A stretch of 18,546 nucleotides of DNA. Source: Bog-752 sp963799395. GTDB taxonomy: Bacteria > Actinomycetota > Thermoleophilia > UBA2241. Positions 14,738 to 18,546 of this stretch are shown here, one piece after another. Numbering within the stretch: the stretch's first letter is position 1; every line of letters starts with the position of its first letter. The notes beneath the pieces are model-generated. The model was not told the DNA's origin. It did no database searches and worked only from the letters and a program-made list of their open reading frames with translations. Location of the stretch: assembly GCA_963799395.1 (NCBI GenBank), contig CAWCWZ010000068.1, positions 1 through 18,546 of the forward strand. Reading direction: 5' to 3'. Both the position numbers and the translations under genes were made by a program.

Positions 14738-15241
14738 ATGAGGTCCTGCAGCGACGTCCACAACTATCTCCTCGAGCAGGGCGTGGCGCACGAGGTCGTC
14801 CACCTGCCCGCCCTGTCCGGCACGCCGCGCCGCGCCGCCGCCCTGCTCGGGGTGCCGCTGCCCGAGGTCATCAGGTCGGTGCTCTTCAACACAGACAAGG
14901 GCCCGGTCGTGTGCCTGGTGCCCGGCGACGCGCACGTCGATCGCGCCCGGCTCGGCGCCGAGCTCGGCTGCCGCGGCGTCACGCCGGTCGCGGCGGCCGA
15001 GGTCGTGGCCCTCACCGGCTACCGGCCCGGCGCCATGCCGCCCTGCGGCCTTGCGGCCGACCTGCCCATCGTCGCCGATCCGGCGGTCTTCGCGCTGCCG
15101 GTCGTCTACTGTAGCGGCGGCGCGACGACCACGATGCTGAAGATCCGCAGCGCGGACCTGCGCGAGACGCTCGGCGTGCGGGTTGCAGCCATCGCCGCGC
15201 GACCGCAGAATGGGGCGGCCTCGCGCGGCGTCGCCGTCTAG
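14738..15241 (+). CDS. YbaK/EbsC-type aminoacyl-tRNA deacylase
   Basis: A 167-residue stand-alone editing domain that hydrolyses mischarged tRNA, in known members Cys-tRNA(Pro) or Ala-tRNA(Pro). Family features are the N-terminal VHNYLLEQGVAHEVVHLP, VIRSVLFNTDKGPVVCLVPGD with the conserved Lys, the GYRPGAMPPCGL loop and VYCSGGATTTMLKIRSADL. ATG 14738 has a purine-rich ribosome binding site (GAGGGGG) close upstream. A frame open from 14690 would add 16 residues that are not part of the fold. The exact tRNA substrate cannot be told from sequence. It is followed by mttB after 103 bases. Confidence 0.88.
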   Translation: MRSCSDVHNYLLEQGVAHEVVHLPALSGTPRRAAALLGVPLPEVIRSVLFNTDKGPVVCLVPGDAHVDRARLGAELGCRGVTPVAAAEVVALTGYRPGAMPPCGLAADLPIVADPAVFALPVVYCSGGATTTMLKIRSADLRETLGVRVAAIAARPQNGAASRGVAV

Positions 15242-15344
15242 CGCGAAGCCGGCCGCGAGCGCCCACGCTGGGGCGGGCGGCCGGGAGCAGCCGTGCCGCC
15301 GCGGGCGCCGCAGGCCGACGACAGGTGACAGGAAAGGTGCGCGA

Positions 15345-16712
15345 GTGCGACAACTGACCCCCCAGGCGCCGGGACGTCTCGAGATCCTGACCGCGGGCGA
15401 CCTCGAACGGCTCGACGAGGCGGCGCTCCACGTGCTCGCGACCACCGGGGTCTCGGTGCCGTCGGCGGCCGCCCGCGCGGCGCTCGTCGCGGCCGGCGCT
15501 CGCGCCGACGGCCGCACCGTGCGCATCCCCGCCGACGTCGCGCGGCGCCTCGTCGCTCAGGCGCCGGCGCGGCTGACGCTCGGCGCTCGCGCCAACCGCA
15601 CGCTGGTCACCGGCGAGAGCCCGCTGCTCACCACCGACGGCTGTCCCACCGACATCTTCGACCTGGAGACGGGCGCCAGGCGGCCGACGACGGCCGCCGA
15701 CGTGGCCGCCATCACGCGCATCGTCGACGCTCTCGACGAGATCGACTTCTGCTGGACGACCGTGAGCGCCCAGGACCGTCCCGTCGCGCGCCGCGGTCTG
15801 TATGAGATCTACGACGTGCTGGCTAACACCGGCAAGCACGTGCAGACGGTGACGATCGTCGACGAGACGCAGGCGCGAGTGGCCGTCGAGATGGCGCGCG
15901 CCATCTGCGGCGGCGACCTGGGCGTGCGGCGGGCGCCGCCGATCTCGGCGCTGCTGGGCACGATCACGCCGCTCGGCCACGACGAGGGTACGCTCGACGC
16001 CGGCTTCGTCTTTGCCGAGGCCGGCGTGCCGATCGGCTTCGTCACCATGCCCCAGGGCGGCTCCACCACGCCGATCACCATGGCCGGGTCGCTGGTCGTG
16101 GGCATCGCCGAGGCGCTCTCCGGCGTCTGCGCCGTCCAGGCCGCGTTCCCCGGCGCGCCGGTCTTCATCTGCTTCATCCCGAGTGTCATGGACCTGCGCA
16201 CCGGCGACTTCTCGGGCGGCGCGCCCGAGGACACCCTCATGGCCGCCGCCGTCGGCAACGTCGGCGGCTTCTACGAGCTGCCCACGCAGTGTGGCATCAA
16301 CGCCTCGGCGGCGAAGGAGCCCGGCTGGCAGTCGGTGATCGACGACGTCACCACGACCTACCTGTCGATGCTCGCCGGCGTCGACATGCTCACCGGCGTG
16401 GGGATGGTGGCCGGGGGGCGGATCTTCAGTTTCGAGGAGCTGATCCTGGGGACGGAGGTGGCGGCGGCGGCGCGGGCCGCGGCCCGCGCCGCCGCCGCCA
16501 CCGACGGCCTTGGCGAGCCGGCCGGCACCGCGGCGTCGGGTCCGCACGATGAGGCCCGACGCCTGGCGGCGCGCCTCGTCGGTCCCGACGGGGCCGGGAC
16601 CGTCGCGCGCGAGGCTGCGCGCAGCCTCGCGCGCGACACGCTCGCCAGCCACACGCCGCCTCCGCTCGAGCCGGCGCTCGACGCCGAGCTGCGGCGTCTC
16701 GTGGCCGGCTGA
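15345..16712 (+). CDS. MttB-family corrinoid-dependent methyltransferase (non-pyrrolysine)
   Basis: This belongs to the trimethylamine methyltransferase (MttB) superfamily, whose members move a methyl group from a quaternary or tertiary amine to a corrinoid protein. Visible blocks include LTTDGCPTDIFDLETGARRPTT, FCWTTVSAQDRP, YDVLANTGKHVQTVTIVDE, GTITPLGHDEGTLD, MPQGGSTTPITMAGSLVVG, GGFYELPTQCGINASAAKEPGWQ and GVDMLTGVGMV. The frame has no internal TAG, so this is a non-pyrrolysine member like the glycine-betaine enzyme MtgB. GTG 15345 has AGGAAAGG seven bases upstream; the open frame extends further without homology. The product has 455 residues. The C-terminal 85 residues are Ala/Arg-rich and contain two perfect DNA palindromes. 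An ABC transporter follows directly. Substrate unknown; a betaine or methylated amino acid is inferred. Confidence 0.88.
   Translation: MRQLTPQAPGRLEILTAGDLERLDEAALHVLATTGVSVPSAAARAALVAAGARADGRTVRIPADVARRLVAQAPARLTLGARANRTLVTGESPLLTTDGCPTDIFDLETGARRPTTAADVAAITRIVDALDEIDFCWTTVSAQDRPVARRGLYEIYDVLANTGKHVQTVTIVDETQARVAVEMARAICGGDLGVRRAPPISALLGTITPLGHDEGTLDAGFVFAEAGVPIGFVTMPQGGSTTPITMAGSLVVGIAEALSGVCAVQAAFPGAPVFICFIPSVMDLRTGDFSGGAPEDTLMAAAVGNVGGFYELPTQCGINASAAKEPGWQSVIDDVTTTYLSMLAGVDMLTGVGMVAGGRIFSFEELILGTEVAAAARAAARAAAATDGLGEPAGTAASGPHDEARRLAARLVGPDGAGTVAREAARSLARDTLASHTPPPLEPALDAELRRLVAG
16457..16502. repeat. 46-bp perfect palindrome inside mttB
   Basis: The sequence is its own reverse complement across all 46 positions, centred between 16479 and 16480, with no spacer. 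It is almost pure G and C and encodes an Ala/Arg-rich run (VAAAARAAARAAAA). It could extrude as a cruciform or form a very stable mRNA hairpin. Confidence 0.9.
16602..16637. repeat. 36-bp perfect palindrome inside mttB
   Basis: Positions 16602-16637 equal their own reverse complement, centred between 16619 and 16620, and encode VAREAARSLARD. It lies 99 bases after the 46-bp palindrome in the same gene, with an unrelated sequence. Confidence 0.9.
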
Positions 16713-16713
16713 C

Positions 16714-17722
16714 ATGATGAGCCGCCGCCCACGGCGTCTCACCGCGTTCGCCCTCGCCGCGCTCCTGGCGCCTGGCCGTGGTCGCGGGTCTCGCGGGCCT
16801 CGCGGGGTGCAGCAGCGGCAGCGGTGGTAGCGGTCAGAAGAGCCAGACCCCCGAACAACGCTTCGCCGCCATCCTCGGTCACCAGCCGTCGGGTCTCGCC
16901 GCCACGGTCGCGCAGCGCGGCACGCTGGTCGTCGGCGAAGACCCCGAGTTCGTCCCCCAGAGCTCGGTCGACAGCACCGGCGTCTGGAGCGGCTTCGACG
17001 TCGACGTCGCCCGCGCGGTGGGCGCCGCCCTGGGCCTCGAGGTGGAGTTCCGCCAGCTCGACTGGGCGCGCGTGCCGACCGCCCTTGCGGCCGACCGCTA
17101 CGACGTCGCCATCAGCTCGATGGCCACCGACCCGGCGCCGTCGCGCAAGCTCGCTTTCGCGGCGCCGTACAGCTACATGACCGCCCAGGTCGTCGTCCGC
17201 CAGGGAAACAGCGCGATCACCACGCTGGGCGAGCTCAGGGGCAAGACCATCGGGGTGAGCGCCTCGACGACCTTCCAGCAGTTCCTCGAAGCGGCCGGCG
17301 GGATCGACGTCGCACTGTACTCGAGCGACGCCGACGCCTTGCCCGACCTCGCCAACGGCAGCATCGGCGGCGCCATGACAGCCGACTCGACGGCCGTCAC
17401 CCAACAGGTGGCCGGCGCCCAGATCGCGGCCGCCGGGGCCGGGTTCTTCTATCAGCCGCAGGCCTTCGCCACGCGCCGGGGGGAGGCTGACTTCGTGACG
17501 GTGCTCGACGACGCCGTGAAGACGTTGCGTCGCAACGGCACGCTCGCGGCCATTTCGAAGAAGTGGTACCACGGCCTCGACGTGAGCGCGCGGCCGGCGC
17601 CGGGCGTGCCCCTGTTCAGCAAGGCGCTGGCGATGCTGAAGGCCGGGACGTACCCGCTGCAGTCAGCCGGCCGCCGAACGTCGTGCGGCGCCAGGTTGTG
17701 TTCGTGCGGGCCGTTTGTATAA
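16714..17722 (+). CDS. Amino-acid-type ABC transporter substrate-binding lipoprotein (frameshift in signal peptide)
   Basis: A family-3 (polar amino acid type) solute-binding protein. Matching blocks are GTLVVGEDPEFVPQSS, GVWSGFDVDVARAVGAALGLEVEF, the SSMATDPAPSRKLAFAAPYSY region whose Arg binds ligand carboxylates in relatives, and LRGKTIGVSASTTFQQFLE. The signal peptide is split by one extra base near 16769-16771: MMSRRPRRLTAFALAALLA in one frame, then LAVVAGLAGLAGCSSGSG with the lipobox LAGC in the next. Removing that base restores a normal lipoprotein and a whole number of codons. GTG 16778 would give a protein without most of the signal. The ATG lies one base after mttB, so the two are co-transcribed. 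The last 25 or so residues (AGRRTSCGARLCSCGPFV) look unlike the family. Confidence 0.85.
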
Positions 17723-17885
17723 ATGGCGGTGGAGACCGGTCATGGGTGTCCATGCGGGTGGGTGTGGCCTGCATGAATGACGGGGCGAGACGCGAAAGGT
17801 GTCTCGCCGTCGAAGGGGGGGCGCGTTCCGCGCCCCGATGAAAGGCCGCCGCTCGTATCACCTCTTGCGCGGCGCATCGGACAAA
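17723..17885 (+). other. Structured, non-coding-looking insert replacing the permease N-terminus
   Basis: No gene is evident. Two strong hairpins are present: GGCGAGAC/GTCTCGCC (17784-17791 and 17801-17808) closing a loop with GCGAAAGG, and GGGGCGCG/CGCGCCCC (17818-17825 and 17829-17836) with loop TTC. The stretch GTCATGGGTGTCCATGCGGG (from 17738) with later GTCGAAGG looks like domain I of some bacterial group II introns as I remember them, but this is a weak visual resemblance. There is no T-run after either hairpin. Confidence 0.35.
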
Positions 17886-18370
17886 GAACTACGCGATCCC
17901 GGCGGTGATCCGGTGGGCCCGGGACAGGTGGGGCATCTTCAACCACGTCCCCTTCCCCTCGGCGTTCGTGTCGGGCATCGCGGCGCTGTCGCTCAACTGA
18001 CGGCGCCTACCTGACCGAGGTCTTCCGGGCCGGCATCCAGGCCGTGCCCAAGGGCCAGACCGAGGCCGCCTGGGCGCTGGGCCTGAGCAGCAGCCAGACG
18101 CAGCGCCGCATCGTGCTGCCGCAGGCCTTCAAGATCGTCATCCCGGCGATCGGCAACGACTTCATCGCCCTGATCAAGGACACCTCGCTGGTGTCCGTCA
18201 TCACCGTGGCCGAGCTGCTCGAAAGGGCACAGCTCGTCGGCGGTCGCACCGCCAACTACCTCTCCGCCCTCCTGGTGGCGGCCGCCGTGTACTGGATCCT
18301 GACGATCTTCTTCAGCTTCTGGCAGGCGAGACTCGAGCGCAGAATGGAGCACGACCGTGCAAGAGCCTGA
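17881..18370 (+). pseudogene. Amino-acid ABC transporter permease (HisM/GlnP type), N-terminus missing and frameshifted
   Basis: This is the C-terminal two thirds of a polar amino acid permease. In order: KNYAIPAVIRWARDRWGIF, SGIAALSLN, then after one extra T at 17998 DGAYLTEVFRAGIQAVPKGQTEAAWALGLSSSQTQRRIVLPQAFKIVIPAIGNDFIALIKDTSLVSVITVAELL. The EAAxxxG(L)..........PQA loop contacts the ATPase. The first membrane segments and the usual VFRGTP motif, about 85-100 residues, are absent; in their place is the structured stretch 17723-17885. It cannot be functional as written. The gene overlaps the ATPase start by 14 bases. Confidence 0.85.
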
Positions 18371-18546
18371 CGTGAACCAGACGACGCCGCCGACGTCTCA
18401 CAGCGGTACCGACGAGGTGCTGGTCGAGGTCAAGGGCCTGCACAAGTCGTTCGGCAAGCTGCACGTGCTGAAGGGCGTCGACTTCGTCGTGCATCGCGGC
18501 GAGGTCGTGGTGCTGCTCGGGCCGTCGGGCTCGGGCAAGAGCACGC
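18357..18546 (+). CDS. Amino-acid ABC transporter ATP-binding protein (partial, runs off the window)
   Basis: Only the first 63 codons are present. After a polar N-terminal extension (QEPDVNQTTPPTSHSGTDE) comes LVEVKGLHKSFGKLHVLKGVDFVVHRGEVVVLLGPSGSGKST, with the A-loop region and Walker A GPSGSGKST typical of GlnQ/HisP. GTG 18357 has GGAG seven bases upstream and overlaps the permease end; GTG 18372 in the same frame is an alternative. It completes a binding protein-permease-ATPase set behind mttB. Confidence 0.9.
   Translation, partial: MQEPDVNQTTPPTSHSGTDEVLVEVKGLHKSFGKLHVLKGVDFVVHRGEVVVLLGPSGSGKST

Noticed and set aside
15345..16712. Pyrrolysine-containing MttB
   Set aside because: The frame has no internal TAG, so there is no place for pyrrolysine.
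15012..16742. Minus-strand open frame of 576 codons opposite mttB
   Set aside because: Shadow of mttB. No family features, and composition as expected for antisense of a high-GC gene.
1..18546. CRISPR array, rRNA or tRNA genes
   Set aside because: No regularly spaced direct repeats and no recognisable tRNA or rRNA sequence was seen by eye. A tRNA or Rfam scan was not possible.

Overview
The window is the replication-origin region of a high-GC bacterium, most likely a member of the Actinomycetota (inference). The grounds are the gene order dnaA-dnaN-S4 protein-recF-dciA-gyrB, GC of roughly 70 % by eye, frequent GTG starts, a possible leaderless promoter, an actinobacterial-type sortase, and a small GHKL-ATPase gene directly upstream of dnaA. 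I recall such a neighbour from deep-branching lineages (Coriobacteriia or Thermoleophilia-like) but could not check it.

Layout. Positions 1-870 are foreign in composition: a di-iron metallo-beta-lactamase-fold gene with a frameshift, starting with sequence that resembles an Oxford Nanopore adapter. It joins a gyrB that stops about 85-100 codons early. This looks like a chimeric contig join, although a real insertion cannot be excluded. On the minus strand follow gyrB, a decayed IS66-type element (2681-4356, with terminal inverted repeats and an 8-bp target duplication), dciA (DUF721), recF, a small S4 RNA-binding protein, dnaN, dnaA, and a GHKL ATPase with a C-terminal winged-helix segment. 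DnaA boxes lie both in the dnaA-dnaN gap (about 7680-7840) and upstream of the ATPase gene (about 10368-10693), so oriC appears to be split in two.

From 10.79 kb most genes are on the plus strand, so both arms run away from the origin. A TPP riboswitch controls an 18-codon leader ORF, thiT (thiamine ECF S component), thiamine diphosphokinase and a reading frame that joins a VanZ-like membrane domain to MoeA. A convergent sortase follows, then a YbaK-type deacylase. The last cluster is a non-pyrrolysine MttB-family methyltransferase with an amino-acid-type ABC transporter (binding protein, damaged permease, start of the ATPase). It could be a module for taking up and demethylating a methylated amine.

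Sequence quality matters. Single-base frameshifts interrupt at least five genes that are otherwise well conserved (the metallohydrolase, recF, the GHKL ATPase twice, the binding protein and the permease). Together with the adapter-like start, this points to uncorrected long-read errors. The IS66 transposase is broken in many more places and is probably a true fossil. No rRNA, tRNA or CRISPR array was seen.
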